DNA of 64,000 nt, taken from JADKAV01 sp037045455. GTDB lineage: Bacteria; Actinomycetota; Actinomycetes; S36-B12; UBA10799. Each line of letters opens with the position of its first letter. The stretch's first letter is position 1. Shown here one piece after another: positions 8,136 to 16,748 of this stretch. The DNA lies in assembly GCA_037045455.1 (NCBI GenBank), contig JBAOIN010000009.1, positions 207,819-271,818 of the forward strand. Direction: 5' to 3'. The translations under genes were made by a program, and so were the position numbers. Under the pieces are notes generated by a model. That model had not been told where the DNA came from. It did no database searches and saw nothing but the letters and a program-made list of their open reading frames with translations.

Positions 8136-9721
8136 AGCGCGACCTCCTTCATCGTCATTTCGCCGTCCTCGACGGTCGTCTGCAACCGCACAAGCCACCG
8201 GTCGCTGGCGTCCGGGAAGTCCTCCCGCCAGTGTGAGCCACGGGTCTCCTCCCGGGCCAAGGCAGCCATCGTCAGCGCCCTTCCGACGAACAGCAGATTG
8301 GTCATCTCCCAGGCGCTCGTAGACGGCTCACCGGGGCCGAACGTGTCAAGCGCCGCCAGCGCTGTGACCATGGAATCGGCGCTGCGCAAGACGCCGACTC
8401 CGTCGGTCATGACCTGCTGGAAGCGCCGGCGATCGCGGGCATCGGCCACCCACGGGCGCTGCTTGCCGACCGGGTCGCGGCGCGTGTAGTCCCCCTCCGT
8501 GAGCACGTCGGCGATCCGGTCCGCGAACACCAGTCCCTCCAGCAGCGAATTGCTCGCCAGCCGATTCGCGCCGTGCACGCCGGTGCACGAACACTCGCCG
8601 CAGGCGTACAAGCCCGGCACAGTGGTGCGCCCCCAGAGGTCGGTGCGCAGCCCGCCGGAGTGGTAGTGCTGTGCGGGGGCCACGGGAATCAGATCCAGCG
8701 ACGGGTCGATGCCGTGCTCCCGGCACGTAGCCAGAATGGTCGGGAAGCGGTTCGCCCAATCGATGCGGCGGCCGTCGAGCCAGACATGCTCGGCGCCGGT
8801 CTCGCGCATGCGCCGCATGATCGCCTTGGCGACCACATCGCGCGGGGCAAGTTCCTCCAACGGGTGGACGCCGGCCATGAACCGCTGGCCGTGGTCGTCG
8901 AGCAGCGTCGCACCTTCCCCGCGCACGGCCTCGGACACCAGCGGCTGCTGTCCGCTGGCCTGCGCGCCCAGGTACATGACGGTCGGATGGAACTGCACGA
9001 ACTCCATGTCGGCCACCGCTGCGCCGGCCCGCAGGCCCGCACCCACGCCGTCACCGGTCGCGACCGGCGGGTTCGTCGAAGCCAGGAACACCTGGCCGAT
9101 GCCGCCTGTTGCGAGCACGACGGCTGGCGCCAGGATCGCCCCGACTCCGTCGATCTGGCCCTCACCGATGACGTGCAGCGTGACGCCCTGGGTTGCACCT
9201 GTGGCGTCCTGCAGGATGTCCAGGACCAGCGCATGCTCGATGACCTGGATCTTCTCGCCGACTTCCTCGACCAGCGCGCGCAGGATCTCCCACCCGGTCG
9301 CGTCGCCACCGGCATGCGCGATGCGGTCGGTGTGGTGCCCACCCTCCCGGGTCAGCGCGATGTCACCGCTGGGGGTGCGATCGAATTCGGCACCCCAGCC
9401 GATCAGTCGCCTCACAGCTTCCGGACCCTGCTCCACGAGCACACGCACGGCGGCCGGGTCGCACAAGCCCGCGCCAGCCACGAGTGTGTCCTGCATGTGC
9501 GCCTCGGGGGTGTCCTCCGTACCGAGGGCCGCAGCGATCCCGCCCTGCGCCCACCGGGTGGACCCTTCGTCGACGTGCGCCTTCGTCACGACCACCACTC
9601 GGCGACCGGCCCGGCGCGCACGCAAGGCGGTGGTCAGGCCCGCGATGCCGGAACCGACCACCACGACATCGGCCTCGATGAACCACCCGGGAGGAGCGGC
9701 ACGCAGGGAATCGGGCAGCAT
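8132..9721 (-). CDS. nadB: L-aspartate oxidase
   Basis: FAD enzyme that oxidises L-aspartate to iminoaspartate, the first step of de novo NAD synthesis. 529 residues. The FAD Rossmann motif DVVVVGSGIAGLTTALRARRAG starts near residue 17 (quoted loop: GSGIAG), followed by STRWAQGGIAAALG, the REGGHHTDRIAHAGGD region, and the fumarate-reductase-like capping block GGLRTDLWGRTTVPGLYACGE in short form GLYACGECSCTGVHGANRLASNS. ATG at 9721 overlaps the panC stop as TGATG. nadA is not in this operon. Confidence 0.96.
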   Translation of the reverse strand: MLPDSLRAAPPGWFIEADVVVVGSGIAGLTTALRARRAGRRVVVVTKAHVDEGSTRWAQGGIAAALGTEDTPEAHMQDTLVAGAGLCDPAAVRVLVEQGPEAVRRLIGWGAEFDRTPSGDIALTREGGHHTDRIAHAGGDATGWEILRALVEEVGEKIQVIEHALVLDILQDATGATQGVTLHVIGEGQIDGVGAILAPAVVLATGGIGQVFLASTNPPVATGDGVGAGLRAGAAVADMEFVQFHPTVMYLGAQASGQQPLVSEAVRGEGATLLDDHGQRFMAGVHPLEELAPRDVVAKAIMRRMRETGAEHVWLDGRRIDWANRFPTILATCREHGIDPSLDLIPVAPAQHYHSGGLRTDLWGRTTVPGLYACGECSCTGVHGANRLASNSLLEGLVFADRIADVLTEGDYTRRDPVGKQRPWVADARDRRRFQQVMTDGVGVLRSADSMVTALAALDTFGPGEPSTSAWEMTNLLFVGRALTMAALAREETRGSHWREDFPDASDRWLVRLQTTVEDGEMTMKEVAL

Positions 9722-10521
9722 CAGTGCACCTCCACGGCGCAGTTGTCGAGCAATCGGGTGGTGCCCATACGCACGGCGATCAGCAGCCGGCCGGTGCCCT
9801 TCTCCGGCGGGCCGAGTTCGGCGTTGCACACTGCGGCGTAGTCGACGTCGAGTCCGCGCAGTTCCGCCTCGGCCGCAGCTTCGATGTCGATCGGATCGTG
9901 CTGCGCGGCACCGGCTGCCAGCGCCCGCGGAATGGCCACCGCCTGCGCGCGCTGCTCGGGTGTCAGGTAGACGTTGCGGCTTGAGCGCGCCAGGCCGTCG
10001 GCCTCCCGCACGGTCGGCACCCCGACGACGTTCACACCGAGATCCAGGTCAGCGACCATCGCCCGCACCAGCGTGAGTTGCTGGTAGTCCTTCTCACCGA
10101 AGAACGCATCGTCGGGCCGAGTCAGCTGCAGGAGTTTGCACACGACTGTCAGTACACCGCGAAAGTGGGTCGGTCGCGCGGCGCCTTCAAACTCGGAGCC
10201 AAGCAGTCCGGGATCGACGGTCACGACGGGTTCGCGCGGGTACACGTCAGTGACCGGCGGGATGTAGACGGTGTTCACCCCGAGCCGCTCGCACAGTTCA
10301 AGGTCGGCTTGCAGCGTTCGCGGGTAACGAGCCAGATCCTCGGTCGGCCCGAACTGCATGGGGTTCACGAAGATGGTGACGGTCACGTGCTCATCAAGTT
10401 CGCGGGCGGCCCGGATCAGGGCGGCGTGACCTTCGTGCAGGGCACCCATCGTCATCACGACACCCCGGCGGCTGTCTCCGGCATCGGTGCGCAGATCGGC
10501 GCGGGCTTCCACGACTCTCAC
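9721..10521 (-). CDS. panC: Pantothenate synthetase (pantoate--beta-alanine ligase)
   Basis: Joins pantoate and beta-alanine with ATP to give pantothenate. 266 residues. Signature elements are MTMGALHEGHAALI (HIGH-like nucleotidyl-transfer motif), FVNPMQFGPTEDLARYPR, the THFRGVLTVVCKLL pantoate loop, FGEKDYQQL and RSSRNVYL (KMSKS-like). GTG start overlaps the DUF2520 gene stop by 4 bp (GTGA), and its own stop is coupled to nadB. panD is not present in the operon. Confidence 0.96.
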   Translation of the reverse strand: MRVVEARADLRTDAGDSRRGVVMTMGALHEGHAALIRAARELDEHVTVTIFVNPMQFGPTEDLARYPRTLQADLELCERLGVNTVYIPPVTDVYPREPVVTVDPGLLGSEFEGAARPTHFRGVLTVVCKLLQLTRPDDAFFGEKDYQQLTLVRAMVADLDLGVNVVGVPTVREADGLARSSRNVYLTPEQRAQAVAIPRALAAGAAQHDPIDIEAAAEAELRGLDVDYAAVCNAELGPPEKGTGRLLIAVRMGTTRLLDNCAVEVH

Positions 10522-11375
10522 GCCGGCCTCCCGAGAACGTGCAGCAGACCCTCGGCGGCTTGTGGTTTCAGCAAGCCTTCGGCCAGCGCCCGATCGGCCG
10601 TGAGCCGGGCGAGCGCGATGTAGGCGGCCTGCACCTGAGGGTCCTGCGCGAGCACCTCGATGTGGGCGGCGACCGTACTGGCATCGCCGCGCACGACCGG
10701 CCCAGTAAGTGCCGGGTAACCCATGCGCAGCGCGTTGTCGAGGCTGGCCTGCAGCAGGGGCGAGAGCAGCCGGGCACCGTTCTCCACGCCGGCTCCTTCG
10801 AGCATCTCGATCGCGCTGGCAACCAGCGTGATCAAGTGGTTGGCGCTGTGCGCCAGGGCCGCGTGATACAGCGTGCGGGCGGCCTCCGGGATCCAGATCG
10901 GCTCCCCGCCCATTTCCACCACCAGCGCCTCGGCGGCCATCCGCAGCGGTTCAGCCGACGTCACACCGAACGGGGTGCCCGACAGCCGCTCGACATCCAG
11001 GCTGGTGCCGGTCAGGGTCATGGCCGGGTGCAGGGCCAGCGGCAGTGCGCCGCGTTGGGCCGCCGGGTCCAGCACTGCGACCCCGTAGCGACCAGAGCAG
11101 TGCACTACGAACTGCCCGGGGGTGAAGGGCAGCTGCTGCGCCAGCGCCGGGAGGGCGTCGTCCGGGACGGCAAGCAGCACAAGTTCGGTCCGGGCCACGA
11201 CCTCCTCGACGGCCACGAGCTCGGCGTCGGGCAGGACCGCCGCTGCCCGGTCCCGCGAGCGCTCGCTGACGGCGTGGGCGGCGATAACGGGATGCCCGGC
11301 CCGGGCCAGCGCGGCCCCGAGCGCACTGCCGGCTCGGCCAACGCCGATCACGCCGGCGCGCAAGCGAACTCCCAC
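10518..11375 (-). CDS. Rossmann-like/DUF2520 domain oxidoreductase, first gene of the NAD/CoA operon
   Basis: 285 residues: N-terminal NAD(P)-binding fold (AGVIGVGRAGSALGAALARAG, loop GVGRAG) and C-terminal helical DUF2520 domain (HPAMTLTG, FGVTSAEPLR, YHAALAHSANHLITL, GYPALTGPVVRGD). It is placed directly before panC with a 4-bp overlap. From memory, DUF2520 proteins beside panC include PanG-type ketopantoate reductases, which would supply pantoate here; this was not verified. GTG at 11375 is preferred over upstream starts because it begins the Rossmann fold and has TAGGCT 7 nt upstream. Confidence 0.8.
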   Translation of the reverse strand: MGVRLRAGVIGVGRAGSALGAALARAGHPVIAAHAVSERSRDRAAAVLPDAELVAVEEVVARTELVLLAVPDDALPALAQQLPFTPGQFVVHCSGRYGVAVLDPAAQRGALPLALHPAMTLTGTSLDVERLSGTPFGVTSAEPLRMAAEALVVEMGGEPIWIPEAARTLYHAALAHSANHLITLVASAIEMLEGAGVENGARLLSPLLQASLDNALRMGYPALTGPVVRGDASTVAAHIEVLAQDPQVQAAYIALARLTADRALAEGLLKPQAAEGLLHVLGRPA

Positions 11376-11464
11376 GTGGGCGAGCCTATCCAGCGAGTGG
11401 CTGGGGACTCGTGGCAGCGGCTCCGCTATGCGTCTTGCGTCCGGATCCCCGGCGCTGGTAAGGA

Positions 11465-12148
11465 CTAGCGCCGCGAGTTGCACTCCATCTTCGTGAAGGC
11501 TTCACCGTCCGGCACCTGCCAATTGAAACCGTCCACAGATAAAGAGGCCCGCGTCATCTCCTTCTCGAACTTCATCTGCATTCCCAAGGTCTTCGGGGGA
11601 TTGCCGTCCCTTGGCGTCGAGACATACTCCACCGAGAGCACTGTGCCTTCCCCGAAGTGCAGAGCGGAGATCCCACTGATGAGCACCGATTCAGCTTGTC
11701 GAATTGCAAGCGTGTCGGCATTCTGGTCGTAAACGACGGTTCCACTCCTGGGCTCGGTAGTTCCCCAGACACCGTCATCGCCGGTAATCGTCCAGTTGCC
11801 GCCACCGACATCGAGCGTCCGTTGACCCGTCCACTCGCGCTCGATGCCGTCGTTGTCAATGTAGTGCACGCCGCCGAAAGTGCAGTGATAGGACGCAGGC
11901 TCGACGTACGCCGCCGCGCTGTAGTCAGATCCGGGCCGCAGCAGTGTCCACAGACTAGCCAGGCAAATCAGCCCCATGATGCCGGCCGCCACCTTCGTCA
12001 CCAGTCCGCGCCGGGCTCTGCTGCCTTCAGGCGGCGGGTTGGCAACTGGCCGCATAGCCTCTGGGCGCGGCGCGCGGCACTGCACGCAGAACCTGTAATC
12101 GATGGGATTCTGGGCGCCGCACTGCGGGCAGAAGACCTGCTCAGACAC
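11465..12148 (-). CDS. Zinc-ribbon membrane protein of unknown function (paralog 1)
   Basis: 227 residues in three parts: N-terminal zinc ribbon (CPQCGAQNPIDYRFCVQC, two CxxC pairs), a linker, one membrane helix (about residues 50-70, AAGIMGLICLASLWTLL) and an extracytoplasmic, beta-rich domain containing SYHCTFGGVHYIDNDG, GNWTITGDDGVWG and a C-terminal MECNS. The GTG start overlaps the upstream gene's stop by 8 bp (GTGTCTGA). Its upstream neighbour has the same architecture with weak similarity, so the pair looks like an old duplication. Family not recognised. Confidence 0.72.
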   Translation of the reverse strand: MSEQVFCPQCGAQNPIDYRFCVQCRAPRPEAMRPVANPPPEGSRARRGLVTKVAAGIMGLICLASLWTLLRPGSDYSAAAYVEPASYHCTFGGVHYIDNDGIEREWTGQRTLDVGGGNWTITGDDGVWGTTEPRSGTVVYDQNADTLAIRQAESVLISGISALHFGEGTVLSVEYVSTPRDGNPPKTLGMQMKFEKEMTRASLSVDGFNWQVPDGEAFTKMECNSRR

Positions 12149-12662
12149 GTCGGCACCCCACTGGCTGATCCTGATCGCCGAGCGCGTCAAGCCCGAACTC
12201 CCCGGTCTGGCCATCGAAGGTCCATGTAATCGGCAGGCGGTCGAGTTCCAGACTCACACCCGATATTCCGGAGATCTTCAGCGCAAGGGTGCGAGTGGCA
12301 TCCTCGCCGGAGATCTCGAGCGTGTCTCCGCTCGCCGTCCAGGTGCCCTGCATCTCCAAACCCGACCACGTACCGTCACTGCTGATCGAGAGCACCCGAC
12401 CCTGGGAATCCGTGCATTCGACGTCACCGGCGTGTGCTGCCATCTGTGCCAGGGAGATCTCTGACGGGCGAAGGGTCTTGTAGAGCGCCATGCTCGCCAA
12501 CACGAGTGTCACAAGCCCCAGCGCGACGAGCGGCCAGGGGGAGCGCAAAAGACTCTTGCGCGACGACGAGGAGGTTGTATCCGGGGTCTGCGGAGAACCG
12601 CAGGCGGGACAGAGTTGACCCCCGTTGACTGTCTCGCCGCAACTGGCGCATTGCGTCGGCAT
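12141..12662 (-). CDS. Zinc-ribbon membrane protein of unknown function (paralog 2)
   Basis: 173 residues: zinc ribbon CASCGETVNGGQLCPACGSP at the N-terminus, Ser/Thr linker, one membrane helix (LVALGLVTLVLASMALYKTL) and a C-terminal domain with VECTDSQGRVLSISSDGTWSG, TASGDTLEISGEDA and a final GCRRV. The repeated pattern 'C...G.W...GD.L.I' is shared with the downstream paralog, and each tail has a pair of Cys. ATG at 12662 has a purine-rich GGGGGAAT just upstream. No assigned family; zinc binding is inferred from the CxxC pairs. Confidence 0.72.
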   Translation of the reverse strand: MPTQCASCGETVNGGQLCPACGSPQTPDTTSSSSRKSLLRSPWPLVALGLVTLVLASMALYKTLRPSEISLAQMAAHAGDVECTDSQGRVLSISSDGTWSGLEMQGTWTASGDTLEISGEDATRTLALKISGISGVSLELDRLPITWTFDGQTGEFGLDALGDQDQPVGCRRV

Positions 12663-12773
12663 ATTCCCCCTTCGCCCCAGAGCTGGTGCCCGCGTCAATG
12701 CAACCCGACTTGCGACGCACGTCGCCAACCCCGCTCGTCCCCGAACAAGGGGACACGAACAGATGGAGGGGTC

Positions 12774-14078
12774 TTACTCCTCCCGCATCCACCTCGTACT
12801 GCGGTCGGCGGCCCGGGCCGCGCGCATATGCGCGAGTTCAGCGGCAGCCAGAGCGTGCGCCTGATCCACACCGAAGTGCAGCCACGTCGCAGTGATCCGG
12901 CCGGGTGGCAGGTCCAGGTGCACGCTGGCCAGGCCCAGCGGCCGCTCCCACGGTCCCTGCGTGACCCGCACCGACTGCACGCGCGCGTGGTCCACGACCT
13001 GCCGGCGGCGCGTCACCCGGCCACGCGTCAATACGGCGATCCGGGCATCGGCACCAGCTCGCAGTTGACGCCACTGCACGGGCGAACGGCGTTGGACGCG
13101 GCCGACAGGCGCGGCCATTTCCACGGCGTTCGGCGCGGCGCCCGGCATCACCTGCTGGAAGAGCATGTCCGCCACCTCCCGCGGTGCAACGGGCAGCAGA
13201 ACGGACTCCGTCCCCGCCTCGTCGTCGCTCTTGGTCAGACCCGCCACCGTGACGTACAAGCGCACCCAGCCCCTGCGCCGCCACAGAAGCGGCTCCACGA
13301 ACTCGACAGCGCACACGCGGCCCGGCGGGATCGTGCGGGCCTGGGTCTGCAGCAACCCGTGCCGCAGTCGCAATCCGTCCGGGGACTGGGCGACGGTGAA
13401 GTTGTAGAGCTGGGTGAACTCGATGAAGATCATGAACAGCGGGACACCACCGAGAAAGACCGTGAACAGCCCGGTCCAACCGCTGGCCCACACGGTGCTC
13501 ACGACGATCAGCGCCGTCGCCAGCACAAGGAAGACCGTCGCCGCGCGCAGCAGCAGCGACAGGAACAGGTCCTTGGCCGGCACGACCAGCAGTGACTGTT
13601 CCGGTGCCTCGCCAACGTCGTGACTGAGCCCGGCCGAGCGCGCGAGGATCTCACTGCGCAGGGCTTCGGCGTCGTGGTCGGTCAGGTACTGCAGATCGGC
13701 GCGGGAATCGCCGGCACCTGCAACCTCGATCCGCAGCGCGGCGTAACCGAACACCCGCGCGACCAGCGGCCGGTTGATGTCGACGGTCTGCAGGCGGGAC
13801 AACTGCAGCCGGCGCTCCTGCTGGAAGACCACGCCCTTCTGCACCCGCAGATCACCGTCGTCGTCGAACCAGAACGCCAGCCGCCGGTACGCGAGGTACT
13901 CGTAGCCCAGCGTCACCCCCACCAACAGCACCAGCCCGACCACGAGCACGATCGGACCGCCCGGCTCCTTAAGCAGACTGCTGCCCGCAGAAAGGAGAAA
14001 GAAGACCACGATGGCAGGCAGGTACGTCGCAACCCGCACCACCGGGGTGATCGGATGGACTTTGCGCTTGTCGGTCAC
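12774..14078 (-). CDS. PH domain-containing membrane protein, YdbT-like (bPH2 repeats)
   Basis: 434 residues. Tandem bacterial PH (bPH2) domains of the YdbT type alternate with pairs of membrane helices: helices near the N-terminus, first PH unit around RRLAFWFDDDGDLRVQKGV...RLQLSRLQTVDINRPL, a second helix pair, second PH unit around LRLRHGLLQTQARTIPPGRVCAVEF, and a last soluble unit (QVVDHARVQSVRVTQGPWERPLGLASVHLD). The GTG start overlaps the upstream bPH2 gene stop as GTGA, the usual ydbS-ydbT pair. In Firmicutes such pairs are implicated in resistance to antimicrobial peptides; role here unknown. Confidence 0.83.
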   Translation of the reverse strand: MTDKRKVHPITPVVRVATYLPAIVVFFLLSAGSSLLKEPGGPIVLVVGLVLLVGVTLGYEYLAYRRLAFWFDDDGDLRVQKGVVFQQERRLQLSRLQTVDINRPLVARVFGYAALRIEVAGAGDSRADLQYLTDHDAEALRSEILARSAGLSHDVGEAPEQSLLVVPAKDLFLSLLLRAATVFLVLATALIVVSTVWASGWTGLFTVFLGGVPLFMIFIEFTQLYNFTVAQSPDGLRLRHGLLQTQARTIPPGRVCAVEFVEPLLWRRRGWVRLYVTVAGLTKSDDEAGTESVLLPVAPREVADMLFQQVMPGAAPNAVEMAAPVGRVQRRSPVQWRQLRAGADARIAVLTRGRVTRRRQVVDHARVQSVRVTQGPWERPLGLASVHLDLPPGRITATWLHFGVDQAHALAAAELAHMRAARAADRSTRWMREE

Positions 14079-14572
14079 AGGCCCGCCGACCGCTGCTCGC
14101 CCTTCGCCGCCAGCCGGTCGCGCAATTGCGCTGCGGCGTCCGGGTGCAGACCCGGAATCGCGGCATCGGTGGTGGCTGCGGCGGTGTGCAGCTGCACACT
14201 CACCAGCCCGAAGGCGCGGTCGATCGGACCGGCTTTCACGTCGACGAACTGCAGCCGGCCGTAGGGCACGATGACGATCCGGCGGAACCAGATGCCACTT
14301 CCGACGACCAGATCGTCGGCGCGTTCGGCATAACCCCAGGAGCGTACGCGGCGGCCGATCCATGGCCACCCGATCACCAGGATCAGCAGTGCGGCGACTG
14401 CCGCCACGCCGGCGATCCAGATTGGCGCGGGCGTGAAGGCAAGCACCACGGCCATCACGAGCACAAACCCCGCGACGATCCCCAAGATCAACCGCCGCGC
14501 CGCGATGAGTTTCGGCGACAGGCTGTGCCAGGTGTCGCCCTGCAGATCGAACGCCACGTCGGTTTTGGCCAT
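14075..14572 (-). CDS. PH domain-containing membrane protein, YdbS-like
   Basis: 165 residues: two adjacent membrane helices (about 28-48 and 52-70) followed by one bPH2 domain (WGYAERADDLVVGSGIWFRRIVIVPYGRLQFVDVKAGPIDRAFGL; conserved core PYGRLQFVDV). It is translationally coupled to the larger PH protein downstream. TAGACT is 6 nt before the ATG (minus strand 14579-14584), again the leaderless pattern. Confidence 0.83.
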   Translation of the reverse strand: MAKTDVAFDLQGDTWHSLSPKLIAARRLILGIVAGFVLVMAVVLAFTPAPIWIAGVAAVAALLILVIGWPWIGRRVRSWGYAERADDLVVGSGIWFRRIVIVPYGRLQFVDVKAGPIDRAFGLVSVQLHTAAATTDAAIPGLHPDAAAQLRDRLAAKGEQRSAGL

Positions 14573-14578
14573 GTGTCG

Positions 14579-14584
14579 AGTCTA
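14579..14584 (-). promoter_or_regulatory. -10 hexamer of the bPH2 operon (leaderless)
   Basis: TAGACT on the minus strand, then CGACAC and the ATG at 14572. Same hexamer-N6-start arrangement as elsewhere. Confidence 0.5.
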
Positions 14585-14625
14585 CGGCGGGTCGCCAACC
14601 GCCCCTCCGCCGCAGACGCGACCGT

Positions 14626-14668
14626 TTGCTCAGTCTGTGACAACTTGAAACGGACACAGACTGAGCAA
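14626..14668. repeat. Perfect 14-bp inverted repeat in a divergent intergenic region (element D)
   Basis: TTGCTCAGTCTGTG (14626-14639) and its exact complement (14655-14668) flank a 15-nt loop. Unlike the 3'-end elements elsewhere, it lies between two divergent starts (14572 minus, 14763 plus), 54-96 nt upstream of the bPH2 start, so an operator or regulatory RNA structure is more likely than a terminator. A second pairing, CGTTT with AAACG, competes with the loop. Confidence 0.65.
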
Positions 14669-14762
14669 TTGGTCACTTCTGTGGCTGGTCAACCTCCCTG
14701 CGTTGCTAGCCCGCCGAGTGGCGGAAAGCCCGGACAGGGCGCAAGCCCGCGCGTCTGACAGC

Positions 14763-15719
14763 ATGCCTTGCGTGGAACTCCTCGACATCCCGCTGCCGGC
14801 CGGCCCGGGAATCCTGCGATTGCGCGGGCACGTCGAGGACGGCGTCGTGCAAGAGGCCGAGGTGGTCACCGGCCTCATGCACCGCGGCGTCGAGAAGCTG
14901 TTCGAATCCCGGGACTACCGGCAGATCCTGTCGCTGGCCAACCGGCACGACTGGCTCAGCAGCTTCGACGGGGAAGTGTCCGCGGCCCGGGTGATCGAGG
15001 ATGCGCTGGGCATCGTGGTCCCAGAGCGAGCGCAGGCCCTGCGGCTGGCGATCAGTGAGGTGTGCCGCATCAACCACCACCTGTATTGGCTGGGCGCCAC
15101 GCACGAACGGGCCGTACTCACCGATGCCCTGGACCGCGCGACCGGGTCCCGGATGCACCTGATGATCACGCGGATCGGGGGGTTGAGCGTCGATATCAGT
15201 CAGGAGTGGATCGACACGCTGCCGCTGCCCGACCTGGACGTCGAACCGCCCGGCGCGGGCGTTGCAGTGCTGAGCCGCGAGCAGGCGATCGGTTACGCAA
15301 CCTCCGGCGTCGTCGCCCGGGCCTCGGGCTGGTCGCGGGATCTGCGCACCTACGTCGAGCCCGTTGTGCGATCCGCGGGCGACGCACAAGCCCGCTTCCA
15401 GTGCTTGCTCGACGAGATCCGGGCGTCGATTGCTTACCTGCGATCCGTCCACCTGCCTGACGGCCCAGTCAGCACCAAACTGCCCCGCACCATCCGGCTG
15501 CCAGAAGGCGAGTACTACGGCGCCAGCGAGACCGGCACGGGTATCAACGGGTACTGGATCGTGTCCAAGGGCGACGTGGTGCCGTGGCGGATGAAGATGC
15601 GCACGGCGAGTTTCAACAACGCCCGCGCCCTGGAAGCCGCACTGCCCGGCACGCGCGTCGAGGAGCTGCCCCTGGCCGTGACGAGCTTCATGCTGGTCAC
15701 CGGCGACATGGACAAGTAA
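14763..15719 (+). CDS. Orphan NuoD/hydrogenase large-subunit-like protein
   Basis: 318 residues, similar to the 49-kDa (NuoD) subunit of complex I across most of its length: GLMHRGVEKLFESRDYRQIL, EDALGIVVPERAQALRLAISEVCRINHHLYWLGAT in short form (VPERAQ, INHHLYWLG), GSRMHLM, and the C-terminal YYGASETGTGINGYWIVSKG and GDMDK. It is about 80-100 residues shorter than true NuoD (the 'GPQHPSTHG' opening is replaced by PLPAGPGILRLRG). No other nuo or hydrogenase gene is near. Family membership is clear; physiological partner is not. Confidence 0.8.
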   Translation: MPCVELLDIPLPAGPGILRLRGHVEDGVVQEAEVVTGLMHRGVEKLFESRDYRQILSLANRHDWLSSFDGEVSAARVIEDALGIVVPERAQALRLAISEVCRINHHLYWLGATHERAVLTDALDRATGSRMHLMITRIGGLSVDISQEWIDTLPLPDLDVEPPGAGVAVLSREQAIGYATSGVVARASGWSRDLRTYVEPVVRSAGDAQARFQCLLDEIRASIAYLRSVHLPDGPVSTKLPRTIRLPEGEYYGASETGTGINGYWIVSKGDVVPWRMKMRTASFNNARALEAALPGTRVEELPLAVTSFMLVTGDMDK

Positions 15720-15790
15720 TGTCGCGTTGTCATCGATAACTTCGGCGTGTCGCGACCACAACGCGACAGCGAGGGCAACTTCGCAACAAA
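15720..15790. repeat. Family A palindromic element, copy 1
   Basis: Begins at the base after the NuoD-like stop codon and ends just before the convergent substrate-binding protein stop. An 11-bp perfect stem, TGTCGCGTTGT (15720-15730) with 15758-15768, encloses a 27-nt loop containing TTCGGCGTGTCGCGACCA; the tail GGGCAACTTCGCAACAAA follows. Copies 2-4 share stem core, loop and, in part, tail. Probable bidirectional terminator or REP-like element. Confidence 0.8.
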
Positions 15791-15794
15791 CCGG

Positions 15795-16748
15795 CTAGAT
15801 CAGGCCCTTCGACTGCAGCCACTCCGTGGCCACCTTCTCCGGCGAGCGCCGGTCGATCTCGACCTGGGCGTTGAGCTGCTGCAATTCCTCGGTCGTCAAA
15901 GCCGCCGAGACCTTGTCCAGCAACTGCGTGATCGTGTCCGTCACAGCCGGGGTGTACAGCGCGGGCAGAATGTTCTCCGCGGTCTGCAGCCCCTTGTCGT
16001 CCTGCAGAACCACCAGGTCGTTGGCCTGCACCGAACCCGACGACGAGAACACCAGACCCACGTTGACCTTGCCCTGCTTGAGTGCCTGAATGGTCAGCGG
16101 GCCACCGGCATCCAACGGCACGAAGGAACCGACCTTCACGTTGTAGGTCTTCTCCAGACCCGGCTGGCAGAAGGGTCGCTTCGGGCACTCTGGCGGGCCG
16201 CCCAGGGTGATCGGGTTGGCTTGCGAGTACTCGCCGAGCTGGGTCAGCGTCTGCAGGTTGTTCTGGGTCGCGAAGTCACTGGTCACGGCGAATGCGTTCT
16301 GGTCCTGGGCGGCCGAGGGCGTGAGCAGCGTGAGCTGCTTCTGCTCGGCTAGGGGCTGCACGGCGTCGTAAGTCGCCTGCTCGTCACCGGTCGCCAACTG
16401 CTCGGCATCGGCCCCGTTCACCTGCTTGTTGATGAACTCGGTGAAGCTGCCCAGATACTCGGGGGTCAGCTGGATCTCACCCTTCTCCAGCGCCGGCACG
16501 ATCACCTCGCGCGTGGTCAGTTCTTTGATCGAAGCGTCCACGCCGTTGGCCTGCAGCACCTGCTGGTACATCGAGGCGAGAATCTTGGTCTCGGAAAAGT
16601 TCGTCGTGGCGATCGTGATCGGCCCGCCGCCACCGCCCGGCGAAGCACTGGAACCGGTGTCACCGCCTCCAGAGGAACAGGCTGCAAGCATCACGGCTCC
16701 GGCGAGAACAGCGGCAATCCGGGTCAGGCTTCGAGTCATGCGGCTCAT
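15795..16748 (-). CDS. Glycine betaine/osmoprotectant ABC transporter, substrate-binding lipoprotein
   Basis: 317 residues of the OpuAC/ProX-like family. Signal peptide with lipobox LAAC (lipidated Cys23), Gly/Ser linker, then the binding domain starting PITIATTNFSETKILASMY, with TREVIVPALEKGEIQLTPEYLGSF, VGLVFSSSGSVQANDLVVLQDDK and LNAQVEIDRRSPEKVATEWL. It would present betaine-type solutes to the two membrane subunits encoded just upstream. Start chosen at 16748 because it overlaps the permease stop as TGATG; an internal ATG at 16739 is an alternative. Confidence 0.9.
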   Translation of the reverse strand: MSRMTRSLTRIAAVLAGAVMLAACSSGGGDTGSSASPGGGGGPITIATTNFSETKILASMYQQVLQANGVDASIKELTTREVIVPALEKGEIQLTPEYLGSFTEFINKQVNGADAEQLATGDEQATYDAVQPLAEQKQLTLLTPSAAQDQNAFAVTSDFATQNNLQTLTQLGEYSQANPITLGGPPECPKRPFCQPGLEKTYNVKVGSFVPLDAGGPLTIQALKQGKVNVGLVFSSSGSVQANDLVVLQDDKGLQTAENILPALYTPAVTDTITQLLDKVSAALTTEELQQLNAQVEIDRRSPEKVATEWLQSKGLI

